A stretch of DNA of 20,173 nt from Proteromonas lacertae (taxonomy: Eukaryota; Sar; Bigyra; Opalinata; Proteromonadidae): NCBI GenBank assembly GCA_002245135.1, contig NGBS01000911.1, forward strand, positions 1 through 20,173, in the 5' to 3' direction. The notes under the pieces are model-generated. The model was given only the letters and a program-made list of their open reading frames with translations. It made no database searches and was not told the origin of the DNA. The translations under genes were made by a program, and so were the position numbers. Below, one piece after another: positions 9,813 through 17,968 of this stretch; the stretch's first letter is position 1; each line of letters begins with the position of its first letter.

Positions 9813-10764
9813 TTAAAAAATAAGAATTTCTAAGCATAAAGTTACTTCATCCAAACTAATTCCATATCCATCCTCCTGAGAAAGGGATATTGTTATTAAA
9901 TCATTTTGATGATAACCTATTCTTCTAGCAGTTAATTTAGGATTAGGATTGTTATATACTATATAAGGTTCTTCAAATCTTTCAATAGGTATATTTGCCA
10001 AAACATTAGAATCCTCATCCTGATTGACAGTATCGAATCTTATCTGTAATTGACTTACTGATATTAAGGTTGGTCTGCAAGGAAATTCATATTTTTGAGG
10101 ATTTGAAATGATTCCATTAATCACTTTTGTATATGTTATTTCACTTTCATCATATTTCTTTTTCCATAAAACTATCTTTATATCTCTATGATCTTCACCA
10201 AATAATTTGAATATATTATTCGGAAGTTCCATCCAAATATCCTCTACCCATATAAACTTTTGAGGTTGGTGCTTCATGCGATTTGAATACATACTTTATC
10301 TTATAGTCTAAATCTAACTTATTCTTTCTATTAATACTTATAACATGCGCAGGATCAATTAGTTCATTTGGTAGTATTATATCATCTTTAATATAAGGAA
10401 ATCTTCTCAAAAATCCTTCATTTATAACATTGAGGATTTCATCCTCTGAATAGTATCCTAAAGGAATACGAATATTATTATCATATGATATAGTTTGTAA
10501 AGGATCTATTTTTCCTGAATCTGGATCTATTTGTAATTCTTCTCCGTGTATATGGATTTTAAAGTAGTTATTAATGTCGAGTTGGATTGTTGGAAATGTG
10601 TTACTAATCGATGCAGACAATAATGTAATATTACGGTATCGTTCATCAACGCTGGGAACACGTATGGTTCTATGGTATTCATCATGAGGAAGTTTGGGAT
10701 CATAATCTTTTGTATTTACTATAAGCTTACGTTCAATATTATTAAAATCTTTCTTCTTTTGCAT
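9813..10764 (-). pseudogene. Penton-like minor capsid protein, broken
   Basis: This would be the single-jelly-roll protein at the capsid vertices. The N-terminal part has the family pattern: ERKLIVNTKDYD (as in the conserved N-S/T-x-D opening), ITLLSASISNTFPTIQLDI (a strand with the Ile/Ser-Asn-Thr turn) and IRIPLGYYSEDEILNVINEG (the G-Y-Y, E-I-L, I-N segment). These resemble the minor capsid proteins of Polintons and virophages. The distal part is beta-rich and ends in DEVTLCLEILIF, a typical final strand. It lies directly upstream of the major capsid gene in the same direction, the usual minor/major pair. The gene is broken, with about one break. The start at 10764 has only a weak T-rich element (10767-10800). 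Confidence 0.75.
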
Positions 10765-10800
10765 AATTTTAAAGAAATCTTAAAATAAATTCATTTAACA

Positions 10801-10817
10801 AATTCTTACTATTTTTG
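10801..10817 (+). promoter_or_regulatory. T-rich upstream element of the large plus-strand gene
   Basis: AATTCTTACTATTTTTG lies 4 bases before the first ATG at 10822 and matches the TTCTT(G/A)-type core found before the 3964 and 8365 genes. Confidence 0.45.
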
Positions 10818-10821
10818 AAAC

Positions 10822-13800
10822 ATGTACCGTAATAATATAGGACCTCCTAATATGTCGCAATTAATGCGATAGATCCTCCAGATCCAAATAATTATCCTCC
10901 GGTAAATCAAAATCCTCCAAATATAGATAGTAATTATGAAGCAAAAAAATACCGTAATATACCTACTAGTAGATATTTAGCTGTTCAACAACGAATACCT
11001 ATGGGACCTGGTTTAAGTGATAAAGGAAGATTGTATGAAGTTCCTACTGATAAAAGAACTATATTTTTAAATGCACATAAAAGACCTTTTGATCCTCGTA
11101 TTACAAATGGACATTCATCAGTATTTCGTAATGACTTTTTGACAGTTATAACTCAAGGTACTATGAACAATAATGATGCTGGAGTTTATCCTATTGATAA
11201 TGAATTCACACACGTAAATGTTGTGCCAACTACTTTCCAAACAAAACAAGATTGGCATTTATTCAGAAAAGCAGTAGAAAAAATAATTATGAGGCAAGCA
11301 GATTGTAATTATTGGTTGTTTTACATATATCAAAAATTAGATCATTACAGATTCGATGGTACACAACCAGTAGATGGTGATAATGCTTATGTAGAGGATT
11401 TGAGGATTGGTACTTATGGAAGTGAATTTTTCAGAAAGTTAGATTTTGGATTAGTATATGATAGATTTTACAGATTCATTAACAAAGTGTTTGTTCCTAC
11501 AATTAAATTATGGAAATCGGATGCTTATTTGAATGAAAAAAAGAATGTAGCATGTTATGCTATCCATAATATGATGTATATGGTGGTTAGGCATTTAGTA
11601 ACTATAAGAGAATATTATGAAAGTTTGTTTCCTAATAGAGAGTTAAATCAAAAAAGGCAAAGAAGAGATCCTGCTCAATTAAGAATAGATATAGAGAAAA
11701 CATTAAATAAAAATTTCAATATTCCTAATACTTTAGAATACGGAAGAGCATTAGGAGCAAAATGGAATCAAAACACTGTTAATGCTCAAGATAATCAAAG
11801 AAATAGACAACAGCAATTTGATGATCAAGCAAATCATTATGGACAAAATTGGTGGACTCCACATTGGTGGACAAATATGAATAATGCTCAACAAAATATT
11901 CCTAATAATAACAATAGAGATGCTCGATATGTTCCAGCTACAACAAAGGAAAAATTACATTATCTTAAATACAAACTTTTATCCTTTGCTAGGAAATTTC
12001 TTTTATGTAAACTTATATTTGCTCAAGATCAAAATGAATTAACTACATTAGCTATGCATGCTATAGTAAAAACAGAAGTAGGAATGATAGTGTATATTAC
12101 AAAGATGATAAGTAATTTAGATATATCTGTAAATCAAGTTCCAGGAAGGAGAGTAGCAAATCCTATAGATATTCCTAATTTCAGTTTAGATTATGAATTT
12201 GATGATAGAGTATATAGAAGATATCCTCATCGTTTATATGGATCTATGAGAGTAACTGATAAAGCTGTTAATGATAATCCTCATAATTATCCTAAACCAA
12301 GAATATATATTGGAAATCCTTTAGATTGGCCTTATTTTGGAACTACACGAAATCCATCCCCAACTTATAGAGGAGCCTGGTATTGGTATCCTACAGTTCC
12401 TAGATATGTGGATGCTCAATTAGGAGGTAGAGAATATATTTCTATGCCTGGCAAATTACATCCAAATCCATGGAGAAGAGGTCCAGAGGAAAATTATAGA
12501 GGACATAGAGGAAATATAGAAAATCAGAATAAAGTGATGCCTTATATGAGACGTCCTGATTGGAATTATCCTAATCATACTGATATTCAACAAAAGACTG
12601 CACCTTATTGGGAAAATAAGATATTCTTTAATCGAAATAATAATATTCAAGGACCTACTAGAAATGATGATAAATGGAAACAACCAGGTGCTGATGCAGC
12701 TGTTCCAGGACATTCAAGAGCATATGGAGATCCTGTATTTAAGAATTTAGATGAAAATGGGAATATTCGAGGTAAATTTGGTCCTTTGGAAGGTCCTTTA
12801 GATTATAAAGAATATGGTAATCCTATTAGCGCTGAAATGATATCAGCTATGGGAAATCAACGTGCTAGATATACTTGGCAAAATTTACCTGCAAATAGAC
12901 AAGGAAGTTGGGGTAGTGGACAATGGTATTGTCCTCATTTACAAGATGGAGATGGTAGATATTATAGATATGTTCCAGATATATTAAAAATAGAAGATTG
13001 GACTCACGACAGATATCCTAATGCTCATTTTAATGCTTTATTTAAGTATATGAGATTACCTTATATTCCCGAAGATCATCCAATATTTGAAATGCTGCCA
13101 GGTATAGATCCTGCAAATGATCCTCAATGGACTATAATTGATGTAAATGTTCCACCAAATATGAATCAAAGAGAATGGCCGTATATATGGAGAAGAAAAT
13201 TAGGAGTAAATAGAATGTATTTACCACCTCCAGGATGGTTACCAAAAGGTATTACTGAACATCAATTACAAAATATGTACTATGATGTATTCTTAAATAA
13301 GTATAAAAATATGAATCAAGCAGATAAACTTGAATGGGCACAATACATAGGAACTCAGCGTCCTATTGAAAGAATAGCAAGAGGATATTATGGAGGTGCA
13401 AGACAACCAAATGAAATGAATAGAGAGACAATTACTGTTAATAATGAATATTTGCAAAATATATTTGGAGATTATCAAATTAATCCAGAAGAGAATAGAA
13501 TGACATTAGATAAAAATGAAGCATCAAATTTAAATGCAGAGGAAATAGTTAAAGTGGATCAAGATATTACAAATGATGCAAGTAAAAATTGGCAACCACA
13601 AGAAGCTCATTATACTAAAGAATTGGATAAGAGTGAAATGATGAAAACAGCAGCACAAAAAACAGATGAAGATTTTAGAAGTGCTTTAGATAATAATAAT
13701 AGTAATCCTCCTCCTCCAGAAGAACAAGCTCCTCCACCTCCACCTCCTCCTGTACAAGAAGAGGATGATGAGGATATAACTCCTATTAAAGTAAAAAGAG

Positions 13801-14057
13801 GAAGAAGTGATGTTAATGAAGAAGATGAAGAAGAAAGGAAGAAAAGAAGAATAGTATATAATGATGAAGGCGATGTTGTTCAAGAGGATGATGATGATCA
13901 AATGGATGAAGATGATGATTTAGATGATCCTAATATCCGACCTCAAGATGTATTCGCAGAAGAGGATAATAGACAAAAAAGAAAACGAAGTGAAGCTGTT
14001 TTTGATGAGGATGATGTAAATGAAGAACCAATAAAAAGAGTTAAAATAAAACATTAA
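10822..14057 (+). pseudogene. Very large Asn/Pro/Tyr/Trp-rich protein of unknown function, mostly open
   Basis: This is the largest gene of the element, with over a thousand open codons from 11001 onward and coding signal beginning near 10822. From the Met at 11001, residues 1-260 look like a globular helical domain (FRKAVEKIIMRQADCNYWLF, MMYMVVRHLVTIREYY). A hydrophobic helical pair lies near 317-372 (YLKYKLLSFARKFLLCKLIF, then MHAIVKTEVGMIVYITKM). Residues about 400-760 are extremely rich in Tyr, Trp, Pro, Asn and Arg (WPYFGTTRN, GAWYWYPTVPRY), with little regular structure expected. The last 130 residues carry a polyproline run near 898-920, acidic blocks and several basic nuclear-type signals (ERKKRRIV, QKRKRSE, IKRVKIKH). 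It lies between the penton and protease genes, so a virion or scaffold role is plausible, but I recognise no family. About one break is suspected. Confidence 0.7.
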
Positions 14058-14063
14058 TTATTA

Positions 14064-14633
14064 TTATATTTTTCTAAACTTGTTGGCTAATAACCTTGCT
14101 CTTTCCTCTCCTTTTACTGTATTGAAATTTGTTGCATCAACGAATGATAGGTTATGCAATAAAATATCTCTTAAAAATAAAATAGCATGATATCCACAAG
14201 TGGACGTTGTTATCCTTTGATTAACAACTCCATTTATTTTCAGCTTATAATCTTGTTGAGGATCTGCTTTAAGATGCTTGATATACTTAACAAAGGACTT
14301 GGTATGTTCTGGCTTTTCTCCAAAACTATCATAATAAAGGAATTGATGTTTATCATTATCAATTACCAAACTCACCCAATGACCAATCTTTTCAGGAGGA
14401 TCCTTCCTCTTCAAAGTACATATTATTACTCCCCACTTATTCAAATCCAGTTTAGGAATACTCTTAATTTCATCCCATAAAAATACTCCCCCAAATCTAC
14501 TTAACATTTCAGGAAAGTTTGATTTTATTACTTTAGGAATATCATAGTTAGATAAAGCCATGTCATATGGTTTCTTGGATTTTTCACCATGTCCATATAC
14601 TCTGTTATTAGTAAAGCATAAACGTAGTTTCAT
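14064..14633 (-). CDS. PRO: Adenain-like cysteine protease (Polinton PRO)
   Basis: This frame is whole, 189 residues. It would cleave virion precursor proteins during particle maturation, as adenovirus adenain does (peptidase clan CE, Ulp1-like fold). The catalytic series is visible in order: His85 in GHWVSLV, Asp102 in YYDSFG, Gln139 in VVNQR as oxyanion-hole candidate, and Cys146 in TSTCGYHAILFL. The G-H-W and S-T-C-G-Y-H-A phrases are classic for adenain and Polinton proteases, and the length is close to adenain's roughly 200 residues. Likely substrates are the Gly-Gly-bearing arginine-rich proteins at 7808-8365 and 14709-15107 and the coiled protein at 15692. It ends 6 bases from the end of the large gene, tail to tail. 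Its start follows a T-rich element facing the opposite way from that of the 14709 gene. Confidence 0.9.
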   Translation of the reverse strand: MKLRLCFTNNRVYGHGEKSKKPYDMALSNYDIPKVIKSNFPEMLSRFGGVFLWDEIKSIPKLDLNKWGVIICTLKRKDPPEKIGHWVSLVIDNDKHQFLYYDSFGEKPEHTKSFVKYIKHLKADPQQDYKLKINGVVNQRITTSTCGYHAILFLRDILLHNLSFVDATNFNTVKGEERARLLANKFRKI

Positions 14634-14664
14634 CCTAAAAATTGCAAGAAAATGAGAAATGAAT
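14634..14664 (-). promoter_or_regulatory. T-rich upstream element of the protease gene
   Basis: On the minus strand the core is TCATTTTCTTGCAATTTTT (14637-14655), ending 3 bases before the ATG. It shares the TTTTCTTG core with the elements before the 3964 and 17130 genes. Confidence 0.5.
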
Positions 14665-14690
14665 TCATTTTTAATTTTCTATTCATATTT
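14664..14690 (+). promoter_or_regulatory. T-rich upstream element of the core-like gene
   Basis: TTCATTTTTAATTTTCT followed by ATTCATATTT, 18 bases before the ATG at 14709. A CCAATCA box (14699-14705) lies between it and the start. Together with 14634-14664 it forms a compact two-way promoter region. Confidence 0.45.
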
Positions 14691-14708
14691 GAAAACAACC
14701 AATCACAT

Positions 14709-15107
14709 ATGAGTGTTTTAGGTGGTCGTAAACGTCGTTATCGAAGAGGTAGATCCGTTTCAAGAAGAAGAAGAGGACGAAGAGGAAGATCAAGTGGAAG
14801 GTACAAGTTTGGCTTGATGGGTAAACTTATAAGACATGAAGTACCGAATACAATGTTTCGAGGATTGAAGAAAGGAAGAGGAAAAGTAACTGAAGTTGCA
14901 AGCAAAGCTTTAGATATCATGAAGGTATTAGGGTTAGGAAAAGTAAGAGGAGGAATAAGATTTGGTGTAAATGGAGGTAGAAGACGTAGAAGAAGAGGCA
15001 GTCGAGCAAGAAGACATAGACATCGTACATACTGTATAAAAGGAGGAGCACATACAAGTATTCCTATGAAATTAAATAATTTCCTTTTAAGTAAAATCTC
15101 ATCTTAA
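14709..15107 (+). CDS. Arginine-rich core (pVII/pX-like) protein with four Gly-Gly sites
   Basis: This frame is whole, 132 residues from the Met at 14709, chosen because it follows the T-rich element; the frame is open further upstream but that part is AT-rich spacer. Basic blocks at 7-28 and 91-106 flank a central helical segment (KFGLMGKLIRHEV, KVTEVASKALDIMKVLGL). Gly-Gly pairs lie at 5-6 (VLGG), 81-82 (VRGG), 89-90 (VNGG) and 112-113 (IKGG, which fits the adenain consensus of M/I/L-x-G-G). This is the make-up of a DNA-condensing core precursor trimmed by the protease, as adenovirus pVII and pX are. It shares arginine-tract style and LGLGK-type phrases with the 7808-8365 protein, so the two could be distant paralogues. 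Function is inferred from composition and context. Confidence 0.72.
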   Translation: MSVLGGRKRRYRRGRSVSRRRRGRRGRSSGRYKFGLMGKLIRHEVPNTMFRGLKKGRGKVTEVASKALDIMKVLGLGKVRGGIRFGVNGGRRRRRRGSRARRHRHRTYCIKGGAHTSIPMKLNNFLLSKISS

Positions 15108-15120
15108 ATTTTTATTATTA

Positions 15121-15139
15121 TTTTTATTTTTGTTTTTCT
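15121..15139 (+). promoter_or_regulatory. T-rich upstream element of the 15148 gene
   Basis: TTTTTATTTTTGTTTTTCT, 8 bases before the ATG, is nearly identical to the element abutting the integrase start. Confidence 0.5.
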
Positions 15140-15147
15140 ATATAAAA

Positions 15148-15651
15148 ATGAATCCATATTACAATAACAATAGAAATCAATCATATTATCAGAATTACGA
15201 TGATGGATTTTATGATGATTATTACGATGATGATGACTATTTATCTAAAAGTGCTCAAATAGACTTACAAATACTAAGTCAATTACAAGGATTGAACAGT
15301 GCATTTCAAACAGCATCTACTGCTCCTAGGAGAAAGCTTACATCAGAACAATATAAGAATAGGATTAAAAGTTTGGAAAAAGCTCGAAAAGCAAAAAAGG
15401 AAAAGACTAAAAAAACTGCTCCAAAAAAGAAAGTTGTAGAAGTAAGTTCAAGTGAGGATGAGGATGAGGAATCTAAAAAGTCAGTAGAGAGTGAAGGATC
15501 AGATGAAGAGGAAATTACAGAAAAGAAATCCTCTGATAAAAGCAAATTAAAGGATCCTCCAAAGAATGCTCCAATTGGTGAAGCCAAAGTAGAAAAAATT
15601 AACGGAATTATTATAGATCCTAGTAAGGAAGCATTTGCTCCATTTTATTAA
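15148..15651 (+). CDS. Highly charged low-complexity protein of unknown function
   Basis: This frame is whole, 167 residues from the ATG at 15148. The first 35 residues are almost only Tyr, Asn, Asp and Gln (NPYYNNN, YDDYYDDDDY). A short helical part follows (SAQIDLQILSQLQGL), then a lysine-rich helix (YKNRIKSLEKARKAKKEK) and a serine/acidic block (SSSEDEDEE, GSDEEEI). The C terminus (KINGIIIDPSKEAFAPFY) looks like a conserved short binding motif. Such a charge layout suits a disordered nuclear or virion-interior protein, with serines in acidic runs as possible casein-kinase-type sites. No family is recognised. The next gene starts 40 bases downstream in the same direction. Confidence 0.68.
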   Translation: MNPYYNNNRNQSYYQNYDDGFYDDYYDDDDYLSKSAQIDLQILSQLQGLNSAFQTASTAPRRKLTSEQYKNRIKSLEKARKAKKEKTKKTAPKKKVVEVSSSEDEDEESKKSVESEGSDEEEITEKKSSDKSKLKDPPKNAPIGEAKVEKINGIIIDPSKEAFAPFY

Positions 15652-15663
15652 AATTTATATTTT

Positions 15664-15682
15664 TAATTCATTTTTGTTTTTC
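15664..15682 (+). promoter_or_regulatory. T-rich upstream element of the 15692 gene
   Basis: ATTTTTAATTCATTTTTGTTTT-type stretch ending in TTTTTGTTTTTCT, 9 bases before the ATG. It is the same type as the elements before the integrase and 15148 genes. Confidence 0.45.
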
Positions 15683-15691
15683 TTGGGTAAT

Positions 15692-16285
15692 ATGAAAAAA
15701 TCAAATATTATTAACAAATTGATCACTGAATTGGCAAAAAGAGTATCTTCTAGGATAGGCAAGAGATCTCATAAAAGAAAATACAAAAGAAAATTAAATA
15801 AAAGTTTCAAGAGATTAGCATATGATATGGATGCTCCTGAATTAGTATACAATGTTAACCAATCTAGATTGGATCATTTACAAGGAATGCAATTCGATAG
15901 CCAATTACAGAAAATAAATGAACTGAAAAACAACTTAATAGATATTAATAAAAAAATAACAGACTATGAAGGAATGGAATCTCTACCAGTTAATGAGGAT
16001 AATAAAGATGAAATCTTCAAAAGAGAACAAGAAATGATAAAATTAAATTTAGGAAAACAAAGATTAGAAAATCAATTGAAGATGATGAAAGGAGGATTTA
16101 TGTTTGGAGCTTCTGATCCTCTAACAAGAAGTGTTCCATATGGAAGGACAGGAAGTATAAGAGATTCTTTATTACCAAGAATGTATGATCCTAAATCAAT
16201 TCCTACAGGAGGATTAAATTATGATCCTTTAAAAGATGGCGTTGGAGATGCAGATATAAGTAATTTTTTAAAAAGTAATTTTTAA
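15692..16285 (+). CDS. Coiled-coil protein with an adenain-type Gly-Gly site
   Basis: This frame is whole, 197 residues from the ATG at 15692, the first after the T-rich element. Residues 20-42 are strongly basic (KRSHKRKYKRKLNK). A long helix with coiled-coil spacing runs from about 58 to 131 (LQKINELKNNLIDINKKI, EQEMIKLNLGKQRLENQLK). At 132-135 is MKGG followed by Phe, a close match to the adenain consensus M/I/L-x-G-G, placed exactly where the helix ends. The remainder (SDPLTRSVPYGRTGSIRDSL and on) is extended and Pro/Gly-rich. Cleavage there would release a basic coiled-coil part from a C-terminal tail, as in a capsid-core linker or cement precursor. This is inference; no family is recognised. 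Confidence 0.7.
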   Translation: MKKSNIINKLITELAKRVSSRIGKRSHKRKYKRKLNKSFKRLAYDMDAPELVYNVNQSRLDHLQGMQFDSQLQKINELKNNLIDINKKITDYEGMESLPVNEDNKDEIFKREQEMIKLNLGKQRLENQLKMMKGGFMFGASDPLTRSVPYGRTGSIRDSLLPRMYDPKSIPTGGLNYDPLKDGVGDADISNFLKSNF

Positions 16286-16298
16286 TTCTTATTATATT

Positions 16299-17007
16299 TT
16301 GTTTATAGGTTTGAATGAAAGAAATGAGGACAATTCTCGAAATATCAAGATTAATAAACTTATAGTTGAAAATCCCTATCCTTCTATCAATATTGTTCCT
16401 CCAGAAAGACCTCTTACAGTTCAACAAACACCTACTTTTACAACTCCGATTGCAACTTTAGGAAGAACAACAGAAACTCCAATATCCTCTTTTGTTAATG
16501 AAAGAAAATTATCGGAAATGTATATTAGAACCAAAGAATTATTTTCCATCAAAAACTTCAGGGTATGCTCAAACAGATGAACCTCAGTTGTTAAAACACT
16601 GGGTTAATCCTTCAGTTAATTTACCACCTCCTGAAAGATCATTTAGTACAGAGGAAACTAATACAAATCCTCCTCCTGAATATAAAGATGCACAAACAGA
16701 TGTGTATAAACCATTTCCTCCACCTCCTCCAGAAACTAAAACTGCAAGTACTATGTTTGATCCTCCACCTTTTCAACCAAAATGGAGTATTATGAATCGT
16801 CCTATAAAAAATTACATTACTCCAGATGATCCTTATTATGAAAATTATATTGCACAAATGAATAGACAAGCAACATATAATCATGCTGTATTAGATCATC
16901 CTAGATATATGACACCAGAACAAAGAGCAAAATATAGTATACCTGATATCAATGAGATGGGACAAAGATATGATAATTTTAGAAAAGAAAATTCTCATTA
17001 TTTTTAA
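16299..17007 (+). pseudogene. Proline-rich protein region of unknown function, broken
   Basis: Coding signal runs through this interval and ends at the stop at 17007. It is rich in Pro, Thr and Asn, with repeated short phrases: VPPERP near 16397 and LPPPERS near 16621; DEPQ and AQTD phrases; and a PPPPPE run near 16717. The C-terminal third (YITPDDPYYENYIAQM, HPRYMTPEQRAKYSIPDINE) looks more ordered and may be a binding module. No ATG is well placed near the 5' end, so the start is uncertain. The gene is broken, with about one break. It lies immediately downstream of the coiled-coil gene with almost no spacer, suggesting co-expression. A scaffold or minor virion role would suit the composition, but nothing proves it. 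Confidence 0.55.
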
Positions 17008-17040
17008 AATACATCAAAATACAAAATCCAGATTTTCCGT

Positions 17041-17056
17041 TATTAACCAATCAAAT
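17041..17056 (-). repeat. ATTTGATTGGTTAAT box, inverted copy
   Basis: The plus strand reads TATTAACCAATCAAAT. The reverse strand shares 15 bases with the plus-strand copy at 17867-17881 and most of them with TTTGATTGGATAAT at 3861-3874. All three lie in gaps between genes. Confidence 0.5.
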
Positions 17057-17096
17057 GTTAGCAATTAAAATTTAAGTATTGTATAACTGATATTTT

Positions 17097-17120
17097 ATTT
17101 TCAATTTTCTTGTTGGTTTT
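17097..17120 (+). promoter_or_regulatory. T-rich upstream element of the 17130 gene
   Basis: ATTTTCAATTTTCTTG followed by TTGGTTTTT, about 10 bases before the ATG. It is close to the major capsid type element. Confidence 0.5.
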
Positions 17121-17129
17121 TAAGAAAAA

Positions 17130-17405
17130 ATGTATTCAGATTTACATCTTGATTATCCTAATACTCAATTGAGGATGGCATCATTGAAGGAATTAGAAAA
17201 AGGAGTATATACTATTGTTATAGCAGACAACATGGAGGAAAGATTAAAGAATTGGAAGATTCGCATTTATTACGGTTGTAGCGATATTCATTTCAATTTT
17301 CTATACCATGGAAATGAAATAGAATTATCAGTACCTACCAAAACTGAACCGAAAGTAGAAGGACCAGTTTCTGAAGATCAAATAATAATGAGGCATTTAT
17401 TCTAA
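17130..17405 (+). CDS. Small acidic protein of unknown function
   Basis: This frame is whole, 91 residues, starting at the ATG at 17130 just after a T-rich element. It appears folded and beta-rich: KGVYTIVIADNMEERLKNWK, then IRIYYGCSDIHFNFLYHGNE, then a C-terminal acidic segment ending IIMRHLF. There is no signal peptide, membrane helix or metal-binding pattern. It stands alone between two short gaps, each with its own upstream element. I recognise no family; the size and fold suggest a small accessory protein. Confidence 0.6.
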   Translation: MYSDLHLDYPNTQLRMASLKELEKGVYTIVIADNMEERLKNWKIRIYYGCSDIHFNFLYHGNEIELSVPTKTEPKVEGPVSEDQIIMRHLF

Positions 17406-17448
17406 AAAGGATTTTGATCTTATTTGTGTTTATTTTCTAGGGTTTATT

Positions 17449-17476
17449 TCATTTTCATTTTTCTTTCTATTTTCTT
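17449..17476 (+). promoter_or_regulatory. T-rich upstream element of the 17477 gene
   Basis: TTCATTTTCATTTTTCTTTC followed by TATTTTCTT ends on the base before the ATG, as at the integrase start. Confidence 0.4.
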
Positions 17477-17872
17477 ATGAAACAGGATAATCTTGACTAT
17501 ATTGATTTTGGGTTGTTTGAAAATATAAATAAGAGGAAATGGTGGGATATGGAGGAAATTTCTATATCTCATGAATATTGTAAGTTAGATGAATATTATG
17601 AGGATTATAAGTTATGTGTGGAGGAATATAAAGATTATTTACAATATGTTAAAAAGAAGAAAAACAAGAAGAAGGAAGAAAATATTCCTCAATCATTAGA
17701 GAGACTCCAAATGAGCATTGAGGATAGTCGATCCTCCTATCAAAGGAAACATGCGGAAATTGCAGAAAGGATTTGGAAGATAAGGAACATATCGATTATC
17801 TGCTTGATTTTAGATTACGACAAAGAAAAGGAAGAAGAAAGGAAAAATGTAAAGAAAAGGAAAACAATTTGA
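17477..17872 (+). CDS. Small lysine/glutamate-rich helical protein of unknown function
   Basis: This frame is whole, 131 residues, from the ATG at 17477 directly after a T-rich element. After an acidic, aromatic opening (DNLDYIDFGLFEN, KRKWWDMEE) it is nearly all helix: HEYCKLDEYYEDYKLCVEEYK, then a lysine block (KKKKNKKKEE) and LERLQMSIEDSRSSYQRKHAE. A short hydrophobic stretch (IRNISIICLILDY) precedes a basic tail KKRKTI, which could be a nuclear signal. No family is recognised. Its stop is followed at once by the ATTTGATTGGTTAAT box. Confidence 0.55.
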   Translation: MKQDNLDYIDFGLFENINKRKWWDMEEISISHEYCKLDEYYEDYKLCVEEYKDYLQYVKKKKNKKKEENIPQSLERLQMSIEDSRSSYQRKHAEIAERIWKIRNISIICLILDYDKEKEEERKNVKKRKTI

Positions 17873-17881
17873 TTGGTTAAT
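17867..17881 (+). repeat. ATTTGATTGGTTAAT box, direct copy
   Basis: Fifteen bases identical to the reverse strand of 17042-17056. The core TGATTGG reads as CCAATCA on the other strand, like a CCAAT box. It overlaps the last codons of the 17477 gene. Confidence 0.5.
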
Positions 17882-17968
17882 TAGAATTTTACTAATTTCT
17901 TGATTTTATTTTAATTAAGTATTTTCTAAAACTTTTTGAAAACTTATCATAAATTTAAAAATCAAAAA

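Noticed and set aside
12456-13901. Minus-strand open frames inside the large plus-strand gene
   Set aside because: They are composed of Ile/Ser/Phe-rich antisense of Asn/Asp/Pro codons, have no upstream T-rich element and overlap strong coding on the other strand.
15306-15587. Serine/phenylalanine-rich minus-strand frame
   Set aside because: It is the antisense of the acidic and lysine-rich gene at 15148-15651.
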